From: Anaerolineales bacterium
GTDB lineage: Bacteria; Chloroflexota; Anaerolineae; Anaerolineales; Villigracilaceae
NCBI GenBank assembly: GCA_030583885.1
Contig: CP129480.1
Coordinates: forward strand, 2,606,714 to 2,670,713
Length of the DNA stretch: 64,000 nt
Direction of reading: 5' to 3'
Part shown: positions 15,686 to 24,993 of the stretch, piece by piece
Position numbering within the stretch: the stretch's first letter is position 1
How the letters are laid out: the number at the start of each line of letters is the position of its first letter
Notes under the pieces: model-generated
What the model saw: only the letters and a program-made list of their open reading frames with translations
Databases searched by the model: none
What the model was told of the DNA's origin: nothing
Program-made: the position numbers and the translations under genes

Positions 15686-17578
15686 TTAATGATGCCTGCT
15701 TTTGGCAGGCTCGATGAATTCAACATACTTCGAACCGGGCAGGCCATAATCATATGGCTCACCGACAACCTCAAAAGGCCGGTCGTAGTTATGCATAGGC
15801 ATTGGCGATGTTACCTGCCACTCCGGCGAACGTGAATTCCATACATTTCCATCCGCCTTTTCGCCATTCTTGATGCTGTTGAAGAAGTTGTAGATGAAGA
15901 TCAGCACCGATACGCCGATGAGATAACCGGCGATGGTCATAACCAAATGAGCATTGTCAAAGCCAAGTGCAGGATCATAATCCGCGATGCGGCGGCGCAT
16001 GCCGAGCAGCCCGACACGCATCATGCCAAAGGTGAGGACGAAGAACGAGGGGGTCATCAGCCAGAAATGAAGTTTACCAAGTGCCTCGCTCATGCGGCGC
16101 CCCGTTGCCTTGGGGAACCAGTAATACAGCGCGGCAAAGAAGGGGAAGACGAAACCGCCGAAGATGGTATCGTGGAAGTGCCCAACAATGAAGTAAGTAT
16201 CGTGAAGATGCAGGTCCACGGAAACCGTGGCGTTCGGGGGACCTGTGAGGCCTCCGAGAAGGAACACGACAACGGCACCAAGGACGAAAAGCATCGGTGT
16301 GGGAAATACAATCTTTCCCTTCCAAAGGGTCGCCACCCAGGAGAAAAACTTAACCCCGGTTGGGATGGCTACCAGCAGGGTACTATACATGAACGGCACA
16401 CGCAGGTATTCGTTCATGCCGGAGGTGAACATGTGATGCGCCCAGACCAGGAAGCCCACCAGTGCAATGCCCAGCGAGGACATGGCAACCCAGCGATAGC
16501 CAAACAGAGGCTTGCGGGCAAAGACCGGCAACAGCTCGGAAATCACACCAAGGCCCGGGAGTACGAACACATATACCGCGGGATGTGAATAGAACCAGAA
16601 TAGATGCTGGAAGAGAACGGGGTTACCACCCTTGCCAGGATCAAAGAAACCCATGCCGAAGAGACGCTGGAACATGACCAATTGAAAGGATAGACCGATC
16701 AACTGTGTGGCGGTCAGCGCAATGATGGATGTGGCGACAGCTGCCCAGACAAAGATCGGCATGCGCATGGCAGTCATTCCCTTCGAACGCATACGAACAA
16801 CCGTCGCAATTACGTTAAGCGCGCCGAGAATGGACGACCAGCCGGCGGTAAAAACGCCGAGAAAGAACATCTGAATACCCACCGGGGCGCGGGCTGAAAG
16901 CGGAGGATACCCGGTCCAGCCCGTATCGAAGCCGCCAAGTACAAGGCTCATCAACAACAGGACCGATGCAGGTACAGCCACCCAGAACGAAAAAGCGTTC
17001 AAGCGCGGGAACGCCATGTCTTGCGCGCCAAGCATCAACGGTACCACATAGTTGATAATGCCGGCGATACCCAGCAGAATGGATACGATCATGATCATGC
17101 CGTGCAGGGACATGAGTGTATTGTAAAGCTGCGGCCCATTCTGACCGAACAATTTCATATCCGTCGTCAGGAACTGTAATTCGGACGCAGCAAGCTCGGT
17201 GCGGAAGATGAGGGCGAACAAACCGCCGATGCTGATCAACGCTAGCGCCACCACCGTATATTGAATGCCGATCACCTTATGGTCGAGGGAAACATGGAAA
17301 TATTTCTCCCAGCCGGAGTAATGCTCTTCATGATGTTCAGGGGTATCAATGCCGCGCGCCCACTTGTACCAGTCGCTCACCGAGCCGTTGCCGGCCAGGA
17401 AGAAAAGCACGCCAAAAAATCCTCCCAGCACCCAGGCCGGTTCGGTAAAGAAAAATGTATCAATTGTGCTTAGGCCCATTACAAAACGAATGCCCGTCAC
17501 CAGGCCGGCCCCCAGCAGGGTGCCGATCAACTGCCAGAACAATCCGCGAGCAAAGGCGGTATTAAAGAATTTCTTCAT
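15686..17578 (-). CDS. ctaD: Cytochrome c oxidase subunit I (CtaD), A2-type
   Basis: The protein has 630 residues, catalytic subunit of a heme-copper oxidase that reduces O2 to water and pumps protons. Near residue 330 the motif FYSHPAVYVFVLPG carries a CuB His and the cross-linked Tyr. It has YSHPAV instead of GHPEV, the hallmark of the A2 class, where Tyr/Ser replace the D-channel Glu. Two more CuB ligands are in WAHHMFTSGM. Heme ligands are in IVGHFHDTIFGG and LMSLHGMIMI. The K-channel Thr and Lys are seen in IPTGVKFFSW. Extra N-terminal sequence adds a span before the core twelve. Neighbours encode subunits II and III. Confidence 0.97.
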   Translation of the reverse strand: MKKFFNTAFARGLFWQLIGTLLGAGLVTGIRFVMGLSTIDTFFFTEPAWVLGGFFGVLFFLAGNGSVSDWYKWARGIDTPEHHEEHYSGWEKYFHVSLDHKVIGIQYTVVALALISIGGLFALIFRTELAASELQFLTTDMKLFGQNGPQLYNTLMSLHGMIMIVSILLGIAGIINYVVPLMLGAQDMAFPRLNAFSFWVAVPASVLLLMSLVLGGFDTGWTGYPPLSARAPVGIQMFFLGVFTAGWSSILGALNVIATVVRMRSKGMTAMRMPIFVWAAVATSIIALTATQLIGLSFQLVMFQRLFGMGFFDPGKGGNPVLFQHLFWFYSHPAVYVFVLPGLGVISELLPVFARKPLFGYRWVAMSSLGIALVGFLVWAHHMFTSGMNEYLRVPFMYSTLLVAIPTGVKFFSWVATLWKGKIVFPTPMLFVLGAVVVFLLGGLTGPPNATVSVDLHLHDTYFIVGHFHDTIFGGFVFPFFAALYYWFPKATGRRMSEALGKLHFWLMTPSFFVLTFGMMRVGLLGMRRRIADYDPALGFDNAHLVMTIAGYLIGVSVLIFIYNFFNSIKNGEKADGNVWNSRSPEWQVTSPMPMHNYDRPFEVVGEPYDYGLPGSKYVEFIEPAKSRHH

Positions 17579-17598
17579 GGTTGCAAGTCCTTCGCCAC

Positions 17599-18600
17599 TT
17601 ATTTCAGCGTTTTAAGATACGCGATGATGTTCGCGATTTCTTCGTCCGTGAACACATAAGGAGGCATGCTGGTTGGGGAATATCCAGCCACTTCCTTCGC
17701 CTTCGGGTCAAGAATGGATTCGACAATATAGGCATCGTCCGCCACTGCGGAGGTACCGTCCGCAAATTCACGTGTGGATTCGTACACACCCAGCCAGGAA
17801 GGTCCGACGAGCTTCGAACCGTCCAGGGAATGGCAACCGATACAGCCATTCTTTACAGTCAACAATTGTCCCTGTCCTTCGGGAGTCTGCGATGCGGCGG
17901 CAATCGCGCTCTGTTCGGCAATCCAGGCATCATACTCCGCCTGCGTATTAACAATGACAGGGTTTTCCATCGCATAATGAGACATGCCGCACAGCTCCGC
18001 GCAGCGGACTTTGTAATCGCCGAGCAGCGTCGGGGTGATCCTGTACTCGGTCACGCGCCCAGGCACAACGTCCTGTTTGACGCGGAACTCAGGAACCCAG
18101 AATGAGTGGATCACATCCGCCGATTCCATCTTAAGCACAACCTGTTTATTCACGGGCAGGCGCAGTTCACTGCTGACAATGCCGAATTCAGGGTATTCAA
18201 AAATCCAGGTGAATTGCTGTGCGCGCACTTTTACCACCATGGCCTCAGGGTCGGCACGGGTGGTTTCCCCGAGCGAGTACGCGCCCATATAGGCAAAAAT
18301 CAGAACCACAAACAGAGGCAGCACAGTCCATGTGATCTCCAGATTGGTGTTGCCTTCAATATGTTCGCCGTCACCTGTTTCGCCCTTCCTGCGCCGAAAA
18401 ACGACCAGACTGTAAAACAACGGTACAACAATGAGCGCAAAAAGGAAGGACATGGCGATCACCTGCCAGTTCCACAGCCAGTCAATTGAAACCGCCTGTG
18501 CGCTCGCCTGTTCCGGCATAAGCCCTGCGGAATCCAGACCAAAATAAGTGAGGATGGACATCACAATGATCAGGATTCCAACAATTACAAAATGTTGCAT
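17599..18600 (-). CDS. ctaC: Cytochrome c oxidase subunit II with C-terminal cytochrome c (caa3 type)
   Basis: The protein has 333 residues. Two N-terminal spans anchor it. The CuA domain shows HSFWVPEF and, near residue 203, CAELCGMSHYAM, giving the two Cys, two His and Met ligands. A cytochrome c domain follows with CIGCH near residue 253 and a distal Met in SPTSMPPYVF. This makes the enzyme a caa3 oxidase that takes electrons through its own heme c. It is the first gene of the oxidase operon and lies 20 bp before ctaD. The promoter region upstream has a repeated dyad (see 18679-18739). Confidence 0.96.
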   Translation of the reverse strand: MQHFVIVGILIIVMSILTYFGLDSAGLMPEQASAQAVSIDWLWNWQVIAMSFLFALIVVPLFYSLVVFRRRKGETGDGEHIEGNTNLEITWTVLPLFVVLIFAYMGAYSLGETTRADPEAMVVKVRAQQFTWIFEYPEFGIVSSELRLPVNKQVVLKMESADVIHSFWVPEFRVKQDVVPGRVTEYRITPTLLGDYKVRCAELCGMSHYAMENPVIVNTQAEYDAWIAEQSAIAAASQTPEGQGQLLTVKNGCIGCHSLDGSKLVGPSWLGVYESTREFADGTSAVADDAYIVESILDPKAKEVAGYSPTSMPPYVFTDEEIANIIAYLKTLK

Positions 18601-18678
18601 ACGCTCTCTCCTAATGAATTTTCAAACGGGGAAACCACCCCAAGTTTCGTTGCCCTAAAATCGGACTAACCCTGTGCG

Positions 18679-18739
18679 AATTGTCACTATTTTCACAACC
18701 AGACCAATATACCAAATTCTTTAACAATTGTCACTATTT
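18679..18739 (-). promoter_or_regulatory. caa3 oxidase promoter with repeated dyad
   Basis: On the minus strand GTGACA (18729-18734) and TATATT (18706-18711) are spaced by 17 nt, a good sigma-70 promoter. The 14-mer AATTGTCACTATTT occurs twice (18679-18692 and 18726-18739), 47 bp apart; one copy covers the -35 box and the other lies at the expected transcription start. The lower copy is part of the near-palindrome TTGTCA-N6-TCACAA (18681-18698), of the size bound by CRP/FNR-family regulators. Regulation by such a factor is inferred. The rest of 18601-18871 holds only the hairpin at 18800. Confidence 0.55.
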
Positions 18740-18799
18740 ATGGTGGACATTGTACGCATCTTCCTTACCTGCAACCTGTCCGCCATACATTTACAGAAT

Positions 18800-18835
18800 C
18801 ATGCCGACGGCCTTTCCATCACCACCGTCGGCATG
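18800..18835 (-). terminator. Hairpin downstream of bcp
   Basis: An 11-bp stem (18800-18810 with 18825-18835, CATGCCGACGG) and a 14-nt loop lie 37 bp after the bcp stop. No T-run follows, so terminator function is uncertain. Confidence 0.45.
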
Positions 18836-18871
18836 CGCGTGTTATATCCCTTCAACCAAATTAATCAATTC

Positions 18872-19336
18872 TTATTTCACTCCCAAAACAGCGAGCAGTT
18901 CCGCGCTGTGTTCGGCAGGGCGTACATTTTCAAACACACGCTTGATGTTTCCATCCGTATCGATCAGAAAGGTGGTACGGAGGACGCCTTCATATTCCTT
19001 GCCCATGAATTTCTTCGGACCCCACACGCCGTACAAGTCACAGACCCGATGCCCATCATCCGCAAGGAGCGGGAACTGCAGCTGAAACTTCTTCTTGAAC
19101 TTCACATGAGACTCAACAGAATCCGGGCTGACGCCCAAGATCACCACGCCCGCCTTTTCATAGGCGGTGTAATCATCACGGAAATTGCAGGCTTCCTTCG
19201 CGCAGCCCGGCGTATCGTCCTTGGGGTAGAAATAAAGCACGACATTCCTCCCACGATAATCGGAAAGTTTTCGGGATGTGTTTGTATCGTCCAACAATTC
19301 GAAATCAGGCGCGGGAATCCCGGAAGAGATCGGCAT
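18872..19336 (-). CDS. bcp: Thioredoxin-dependent peroxiredoxin (BCP/PrxQ)
   Basis: The protein has 154 residues, the usual PrxQ length. The start at 19336 has AGGAGAA upstream; the longer frame from 19372 lacks a ribosome site. Peroxidatic Cys45 is in PKDDTPGC and resolving Cys50 in KEAC, the five-residue spacing of atypical two-Cys BCP. The enzyme reduces hydrogen and organic peroxides at the expense of thioredoxin. It lies next to the aerobic oxidase cluster but in its own unit, and may protect against oxygen by-products. Confidence 0.95.
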   Translation of the reverse strand: MPISSGIPAPDFELLDDTNTSRKLSDYRGRNVVLYFYPKDDTPGCAKEACNFRDDYTAYEKAGVVILGVSPDSVESHVKFKKKFQLQFPLLADDGHRVCDLYGVWGPKKFMGKEYEGVLRTTFLIDTDGNIKRVFENVRPAEHSAELLAVLGVK

Positions 19337-19504
19337 GGTATGGGTTCTCCTATCGCGAGTTGATACTGTCAATTATAACTGCAATCAAGCAGACTCGCCT
19401 TCGTGAGAGTCGTCTTGTGAAAACCCTGATAAAATCCATAAATCCAAACATCGGGCATTCCTTACGGTATAATTGCGGCGCTCTTGCAGACAAAAATCAT
19501 CCCC

Positions 19505-19586
19505 GGGGATGTGCTGGAACTGGCAGACAGGCATGACTTAGGATCATGTGCCGCAAGGCGTGTGGGTTCGACTCCCACCATCCTCA
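19505..19586 (+). tRNA. tRNA-Leu (anticodon UAG)
   Basis: The acceptor stem GGGGATG pairs with CATCCTC (one G-T). The anticodon stem CATGA/TCATG encloses CTTAGGA with anticodon TAG, reading CUA and related leucine codons. A long variable arm (TGCCGCAAGGCG) identifies a class II tRNA, and the T-arm is GTGGG-TTCGACT-CCCAC. The 3' CCA is not encoded (CTA follows the discriminator A). Confidence 0.95.
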
Positions 19587-19690
19587 CTACAACCCCGTCT
19601 TTACGAGCGCACTTCGCGATGCAACCCCTGTAAGCGGGATCGCATCGTCGGAAAATCACCTCCTCGCAAGGACGTAAAAAGGAACTTACC

Positions 19691-21100
19691 TTGAACATCG
19701 AAAAACAATATCAGGAAGACCACACCATCAAACTTCTCGTGGAAGTTGATGCGGAGAAGATGACCACCTACAAACGCCGCGCGGCAACGAAAATCGCCTC
19801 ACGCGGAAATATCCCGGGCTTTCGCCCCGGCAAGGCGCCCTATGATGTCGTGGTGCGCACCTATGGTGAAGGCGCGATCACCGAACAGGCTGTGGACCTA
19901 TTCATCGACATGGAATATTCGAATATCCTCAAAGAAGCGGATATAAACCCCGGCGCAGCCGGCTCGCTCGAATCCATCGACAGCCTCGAGCCGCCCAAGT
20001 TTACCTTCCGTGTACCGCTTGCCCCGGATGTGGACCTTGGCGATTATCACTCCGTCCGCCTGCCATATGAGTGGAAAACTCCCGGACAAAAAGACGTGGA
20101 TACAGCCATCGAAGACCTGCGCCAAATGTATGCCACAACGGAAACCGTAGAGCGTGCCATTGAGACCGGTGATTATGTTTTAGTGGACGTAAAATCTGAA
20201 ACCGCCGAATTAAACCGCACGGGATTCGCCGCCTTCGTCCGCAGTGAAGACCGGGATACCGAATGGCCCTACAACGGTTTCGCAAAGGAACTGATCGGGC
20301 TAAAATCCGGCGACAGCACAACCATCAAACACAAATTCCCCAAGGACTGGGAAGTGGAGGAGTTGAAGGGAAAAAGTTCCGAAATCGAAGTAACCGTCAA
20401 GACCGTGCGCGCCGTGACCCTGCCCGACCTCAATGACGAGTTCGCCAAAACAGCAGGCGCGGGCGAAACCCTGGACGCTTTAATGGAAGCTGTGAAAAAG
20501 GACGTGGAAAACCGTTCACAGGCGGAATACGATGACAAATATTTTGTTGAATTGATTGAAAAGATCAAGGAAGGTGCAACCCTCAAGTATCACGAGCATA
20601 CACTCGAACATGAAGGCGAGCATGTGCTTTCGGACCTGTCCAACCGCCTCTCCCAGCAGGGCATGGATTTAGATACCTATTTCAAAGTCCGCAATACCAC
20701 GCGCGAACAGTTCATCGAAGATGAGGTAAAGCCCGTCGCGAAGAAACGGCTGGAGCGCGGACTCATTCTCGACGAGATCGTCCGCAGGGAAAAGATCCAG
20801 ATCAATAATGAGGCGCTGGAGGAGGAATACAACAACACACTCAACGGTCTTGCCATGCAGGGTGTTGACTTTGGCAAGATCCGCGGCGGGCGCAAGGGAC
20901 AGAAACAATTAAGCGAAGCCATCGCGATGGAATCCGCCAGCCGTGTGATGACGCGCATGGCGCTCAATATGATCAAGTCGATTGCGATGGGCGAATACAA
21001 ACCTGTTGAAGAGACAAATGCGGAAGAAGATCTTGCGGAGGAAGTGGCGAAGGAGGAATCCGCGCCAGCCGAGGATGAGCAGGAAAAGGCTTCCGAATAG
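19691..21100 (+). CDS. tig: Trigger factor (ribosome-associated chaperone/PPIase)
   Basis: The protein has 469 residues. The start codon is TTG at 19691, with AAAAAGGAAC 6 nt upstream; the next ATG would remove the ribosome-binding part. The N-terminal domain carries GFRPGKAPYDVV near residues 41-52, the loop contacting ribosomal protein L23. A FKBP-type prolyl isomerase domain covers about residues 155-240, and the C-terminal substrate-binding arms follow. The tail is acidic (AEEDLAEEVAKEE). It precedes clpP by 142 bp, the common tig-clpP order, linking nascent-chain folding with proteolysis. ClpX is not in the window. Confidence 0.96.
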   Translation: MNIEKQYQEDHTIKLLVEVDAEKMTTYKRRAATKIASRGNIPGFRPGKAPYDVVVRTYGEGAITEQAVDLFIDMEYSNILKEADINPGAAGSLESIDSLEPPKFTFRVPLAPDVDLGDYHSVRLPYEWKTPGQKDVDTAIEDLRQMYATTETVERAIETGDYVLVDVKSETAELNRTGFAAFVRSEDRDTEWPYNGFAKELIGLKSGDSTTIKHKFPKDWEVEELKGKSSEIEVTVKTVRAVTLPDLNDEFAKTAGAGETLDALMEAVKKDVENRSQAEYDDKYFVELIEKIKEGATLKYHEHTLEHEGEHVLSDLSNRLSQQGMDLDTYFKVRNTTREQFIEDEVKPVAKKRLERGLILDEIVRREKIQINNEALEEEYNNTLNGLAMQGVDFGKIRGGRKGQKQLSEAIAMESASRVMTRMALNMIKSIAMGEYKPVEETNAEEDLAEEVAKEESAPAEDEQEKASE

Positions 21101-21242
21101 CTAGGATGCTTGTGGACGGCCGACAGGCCAATGTTAAGAGAGAAGCGAATTCGGTCATTCCCCGCAATGACACCGCCAATCAAATTATAATAAAAATCCA
21201 ATACACTTTGTGTATGATTGTCCCAACTTAAAGGAGACAAAT

Positions 21243-21854
21243 ATGATTCCTGATATCAAAAATGTTGTTCCAATGGTCGTTGAAAATACGGGCCGCGGCG
21301 AGCGTGCCTATGATATTTATTCGCTGCTGCTGCGCAACAACATCATCTTCCTCGGCACGCCGATCGATGATCAGGTTGCGAATGTGATCGTTGCCCAACT
21401 GCTGTTCCTTAACCACGAAGATCCTGAAAAGGAAATTCGCATGTACATCAACTCGCCCGGCGGACAGATCTACGCAGGACTTGCGATCTACGACACGATG
21501 CAGATCATCTCGAACCCGATCAGCACGGTTGCCGTCGGCGTAACCGCCTCGTTCGGGACCGTTTTGCTGACCGCCGGCACGAAAGGCAGCCGCTACGCCC
21601 TGCCGCATGCCACCGTCCACATGCACCAGCCCCTCGGCGGCGCACAGGGCCAGGCCACGGACATTGAGATTCAAGCCAAGCAGATCCTGCGTTTGAAGTC
21701 CTTGCTCAATGGAATCATGTCAAAACACACCGGCAAGCCGCTGGAAGTGATCGAACGCGATCTAGACCGCGACTTCTATCTCGATGCCGCACAGGCTGTG
21801 GAGTACGGTTTGGTCGATCAGGTGATCGAAACACCGGAAAAAGTGGCGAAGTAG
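21243..21854 (+). CDS. clpP: ATP-dependent Clp protease proteolytic subunit
   Basis: The protein has 203 residues. The start at 21243 has a strong AAAGGAGA site; the frame extends to 21210 without one. The catalytic triad is visible: Ser103 in [11 protein letters not shown], His128 in [11 protein letters not shown], and Asp in the [12 protein letters not shown] region. [16 protein letters not shown] is the conserved handle-adjacent segment. The usual GMAAS around Ser is GVTAS here. ClpP forms a 14-mer that degrades proteins fed by ClpX or ClpC. It follows tig, the common bacterial arrangement, and is ended by a hairpin. Confidence 0.96.
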   Translation: MIPDIKNVVPMVVENTGRGERAYDIYSLLLRNNIIFLGTPIDDQVANVIVAQLLFLNHEDPEKEIRMYINSPGGQIYAGLAIYDTMQIISNPISTVAVGVTASFGTVLLTAGTKGSRYALPHATVHMHQPLGGAQGQATDIEIQAKQILRLKSLLNGIMSKHTGKPLEVIERDLDRDFYLDAAQAVEYGLVDQVIETPEKVAK

Positions 21855-21876
21855 CGATTGACAGTCCACTTTTATG

Positions 21877-21905
21877 AAGACCTCGAGGAGCCTCTTCGAG
21901 GTCTT
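21877..21905 (+). terminator. Hairpin terminator after clpP
   Basis: A 10-bp stem (21877-21886 with 21896-21905, AAGACCTCGA) and a 9-nt loop are followed by GCGTTTATA, 23 bp after the clpP stop. Confidence 0.65.
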
Positions 21906-21968
21906 GCGTTTATAATGGACCGGCACTCGCCCCTGCACGACAGCATAAAAAAAGAAAACGAAAATCAC

Positions 21969-22754
21969 ATGATCCCTTCAAATATAAAAGCTCTCATCCT
22001 CGACATGGACGGTGTCATTTGGAAAGGCGATGCACCGATCGGCGACCTGCCATCCATCTTCAACAGAATCCGCGAACGCGGTCTGAAATTTGTCTTTGCC
22101 ACCAATAACGGCACAAAAACGCCCGAAGAATATCAACAAAAATTAACCGGGCTTGGAGTGGAGATCGATGCTTCCCAGATGGTCACTTCCGCTTTGGGCA
22201 TTTCCTTCCTGCTTGCACAAAAATATCCGCGCGGGACAAAGGTCTACATGATCGGCGAAGACGGCATCCGCGTGGCGCTGGAGCAGGAGGGGTTTGAGAT
22301 CCTCGGCGTGGACACTGCACCCGAAGCGCGGGCAGTTGTCATGGGCATTGACCGGGGCATCACCTTTCAGAAAATCGCCGAAGCGGCCCTGCTTGTGCGG
22401 GCGGGCATCCCGTTCTACACAACGAATACAGACCGCACCTTCCCCACCCCGCGCGGAGAAATCCCCGGGTCGGGCGCGTGGCTATCGGTCATCACCACCG
22501 CAACAGGCGTGGAACCGACCGTGGCAGGCAAGCCGTTTCCGTATCTGATGGAACTGTCCCTTGAAAAGCTTGGGACAGGGAAAGAGGAAACCCTCGTGAT
22601 CGGCGACAGACTGGAAACAGACATCGCAGCTGGACAAGCGGTGGGCTGCCCAACCGCGCTGGTGCTGAGCGGCGTTTCATCCATGGAACAGGCGCGGGCG
22701 TGGAAGCCTGCTCCGAATATCATCATGGATGATCTGGCATCGCTGATTGGTTAA
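21969..22754 (+). CDS. HAD superfamily IIA phosphatase (NagD/PGP-like)
   Basis: The protein has 261 residues. The start at 21969 is chosen because MIPSNIKALILDMDGVIWKG places the HAD motif I (DMDGV, nucleophile Asp) at the usual N-terminal distance and the preceding frame covers the clpP terminator. FATNNGTKTPEEY is the class IIA motif II region, and VIGDRLETDIAAGQAVG is motif IV with the Mg-binding acids. The family dephosphorylates small metabolites such as nucleotides or 2-phosphoglycolate; the cap-domain sequence does not fix the substrate. A two-way terminator follows. Confidence 0.9.
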   Translation: MIPSNIKALILDMDGVIWKGDAPIGDLPSIFNRIRERGLKFVFATNNGTKTPEEYQQKLTGLGVEIDASQMVTSALGISFLLAQKYPRGTKVYMIGEDGIRVALEQEGFEILGVDTAPEARAVVMGIDRGITFQKIAEAALLVRAGIPFYTTNTDRTFPTPRGEIPGSGAWLSVITTATGVEPTVAGKPFPYLMELSLEKLGTGKEETLVIGDRLETDIAAGQAVGCPTALVLSGVSSMEQARAWKPAPNIIMDDLASLIG

Positions 22755-22755
22755 T

Positions 22756-22790
22756 CAAAAAAAAGAGACCTGCAAAACCGCAGGTCTCTT
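22756..22790. terminator. Two-way terminator
   Basis: An 11-bp stem (22763-22773 with 22780-22790, AAGAGACCTGC) has a run of A on its left. It ends the HAD gene on the plus strand. On the minus strand the A-run reads as a T-run, fitting the convergent Ig-domain gene. Confidence 0.85.
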
Positions 22791-22825
22791 CAATACAAAA
22801 ATTGACAAAAATTGTCCACCCGGAT

Positions 22826-23581
22826 TTAAGGGGGGGGCACATCGGTGGGCGTTTCAGGTGTATTGGATGGAGCCGTCGTTGCCGCAGGGGAAGTAGCTGT
22901 CGGCGTGCCGGACGATGCGGTTGCTGTTAGAGTGCCGACCTTGATCTCCACAGACAGGAACGTGCCAAACGGCTGTCCCTTGTCGTTGAAAATCTTCCAG
23001 TACCCGATCACCTCGCCTGCTTTCGTGGGTGCGACCATTGAAACGGAAACATCCACGGTTTGGCCGGCCCCAACGGCACTGCCGATGGGCGTTGTCCTGC
23101 CGCCCATTACTTCGCCGTTGACAAAGGTGAGTTGATACGCGGCTGTCCATGCGCAGGTTCCGTTGTTCTGCACCTTCCAGGTTTTTGTAAACGATTGTCC
23201 GGGCACCATGACTGTGCCATCCGGAATGGTCACATCAGCAACATAGACTGAATTGTCACAACCTGCTGCACCGGATCCGCCGCCTGTCGCAGGGGAGCCA
23301 ATTACAGGCTGGGCGGGAAGCGTGATGGTAACGAAGAGTGTCGGGGTCTCTGTCGGCATCATGGTAAATGTGGCGGTGGCAGTTGGCTCTGCCGCCTGCA
23401 AGGTCAATTGCTGGGCTTCGAGGGTCATTGCTGCGTTGGTGTAGATCGCGTTAACTTCATCCTGCGCATTTCTCGGGCTTCTGAACGCAAAGATCAGGGC
23501 GACAACCCCGGCGATCAGCAATAGCGCGACCAGCCCCCAGATGATCGTTGTGTTCGGTATGGTCGATTTCGATTTCAACAT
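22826..23581 (-). CDS. Membrane-anchored NBR1-type Ig-domain protein
   Basis: The protein has 251 residues. The start at 23581 has GGAGG 5 nt upstream. A single span near residues 12-33 anchors the protein, and a Thr/Pro-rich stalk reaches to about residue 100. Residues 105-215 match the NBR1 central Ig-like domain (VADVTIPDGTVMVPGQSFTK, NNGTCAWTAAYQL, VMGGRTTPIG). The C-terminal 35 residues are again Thr/Pro/Ser-rich and probably unstructured. Such domains recur in cell-surface proteins of Anaerolineae. A binding or scaffold role at the cell surface is inferred; no enzymatic motif is present. Confidence 0.85.
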   Translation of the reverse strand: MLKSKSTIPNTTIIWGLVALLLIAGVVALIFAFRSPRNAQDEVNAIYTNAAMTLEAQQLTLQAAEPTATATFTMMPTETPTLFVTITLPAQPVIGSPATGGGSGAAGCDNSVYVADVTIPDGTVMVPGQSFTKTWKVQNNGTCAWTAAYQLTFVNGEVMGGRTTPIGSAVGAGQTVDVSVSMVAPTKAGEVIGYWKIFNDKGQPFGTFLSVEIKVGTLTATASSGTPTATSPAATTAPSNTPETPTDVPPP

Positions 23582-23754
23582 GGTTCCTCCATTGTAGTAC
23601 AAGGTTGGGATTATAGCGTGAAGAAATTAAAGGAATATGGGTGTTTCCCTACGAATTCCATACTCTCGTTTTATGGCAAATGATTCTCCTTGCAAAAAAC
23701 AAACGGAAAAAGGGGTGGATAAGTTCCCCTTGATGTCTGCTAAAATAGGGACAC

Positions 23755-24852
23755 ATGCTCATCTACGACCTCGATAAACCCACACTTACAAACACATTCA
23801 AAGAATGGGATGAGCCCGCCTACCGCGCGAAGCAGGTCTGGCAGGGACTGTACGGGCATCTTTATTGTTCCCCTGAACAGTTTACAAATTTACCAAAATC
23901 CCTGCGCGAGAAGATGGCGGAAAATTTTACCTTTTCGCCATTTTCAGTAAGGGTCTATCAGGATTCTTCAGACAAGTCCACGCGCAAGACCTTGTTCCAA
24001 TTGCCCGATGGGAATTTGATCGAGGCAGTGTTGATGCGCTATGGCGACCCTGCGGACAACCCACAGATCACCCCGGCCGCTCCTATCAGCGCAAATTTGC
24101 GCGGTGCAAAGAATCGCAGGACGTTGTGCATCTCCACGCAGGCGGGCTGCGCGATGGGATGCGTGTTCTGCGCGACAGGTCAACTGGGATTCAAGCGTAA
24201 TCTTTCCAGCGGGGAGATCGTCGCACAGGTCATGTATTACGCGCAGATGTTAAAGGAACAGAACCAACCCGTCAGCAACATCGTTTTCATGGGCATGGGC
24301 GAACCCTTCCACAATTACGAGAACACGATGGCCGCAATTGACAGGCTGAACGACTCTGATGGATATAACTTTGGCGCGCGGCGCTTCACCATCTCGACCG
24401 TCGGGCTGGTCCCGCAGATTCGGCGTTTTGCCGACGAGCAGCGGCAGATCAACCTGGCCATCTCGCTCCACGCCGTTGACGATGACGCCCGCACCGAAAT
24501 GATGCCAGTCAACAAACGCTACAAAATTGACGAAGTGCTGGAAGCCTGCGAATATTATGTCGCAAAGACCAGCCGCCGCGTCACTTTTGAATGGGCGCTG
24601 ATCCACGGCGTGAACGACACACCGGAAATTGCCAAAAAACTCGCATCCAAATTGCGCGGACTGATGTGCCATGTCAACGCCATTCCCCTCAATCCCACCG
24701 CAGGGTTTGGCGGCAAAGCTACGGACCGTCAGCGGGCGGGCATATTCAAGGAAACCCTGGAGCAGGCTGGAATTCCATGCACGATCCGTATGCGCCGCGG
24801 AATCGATATCAACGCAGGCTGCGGTCAGCTTGCAGGAGCCGAATCAAAGTAG
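23755..24852 (+). CDS. rlmN: 23S rRNA (adenine2503-C2)-methyltransferase RlmN
   Basis: The protein has 365 residues, a radical SAM enzyme that methylates A2503 in 23S rRNA and A37 in some tRNAs. The 4Fe-4S cluster ligands are in AGCAMGCVFCATGQLG, near residues 132-139. The methyl-carrying Cys near the C-terminus is in INAGCGQLAG. NIVFMGMGEPFHNY is the GEP motif of SAM binding. The ATG at 23755 lacks a strong ribosome site; TAAAAT sits 8 nt upstream, so the mRNA may be leaderless. The gene stands alone. Confidence 0.96.
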   Translation: MLIYDLDKPTLTNTFKEWDEPAYRAKQVWQGLYGHLYCSPEQFTNLPKSLREKMAENFTFSPFSVRVYQDSSDKSTRKTLFQLPDGNLIEAVLMRYGDPADNPQITPAAPISANLRGAKNRRTLCISTQAGCAMGCVFCATGQLGFKRNLSSGEIVAQVMYYAQMLKEQNQPVSNIVFMGMGEPFHNYENTMAAIDRLNDSDGYNFGARRFTISTVGLVPQIRRFADEQRQINLAISLHAVDDDARTEMMPVNKRYKIDEVLEACEYYVAKTSRRVTFEWALIHGVNDTPEIAKKLASKLRGLMCHVNAIPLNPTAGFGGKATDRQRAGIFKETLEQAGIPCTIRMRRGIDINAGCGQLAGAESK

Positions 24853-24993
24853 GACACCCTTGCCATCTACACGAAGGCAGTCAATATTCTTGTTATAATA
24901 CCTCTCACTTCGCATTAAACTTTTGCGGCTATTATTTGCAATTGGAAATCGATCGAAACATGGTCAACCCACTTTATCGAAGGTGAAAACTCA

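Noticed and set aside
22826..23581. The Thr/Pro-rich protein as a possible adhesin with repeats.
   Set aside because: The low-complexity parts are linkers; only one NBR1-type Ig domain is present and no repeat array.
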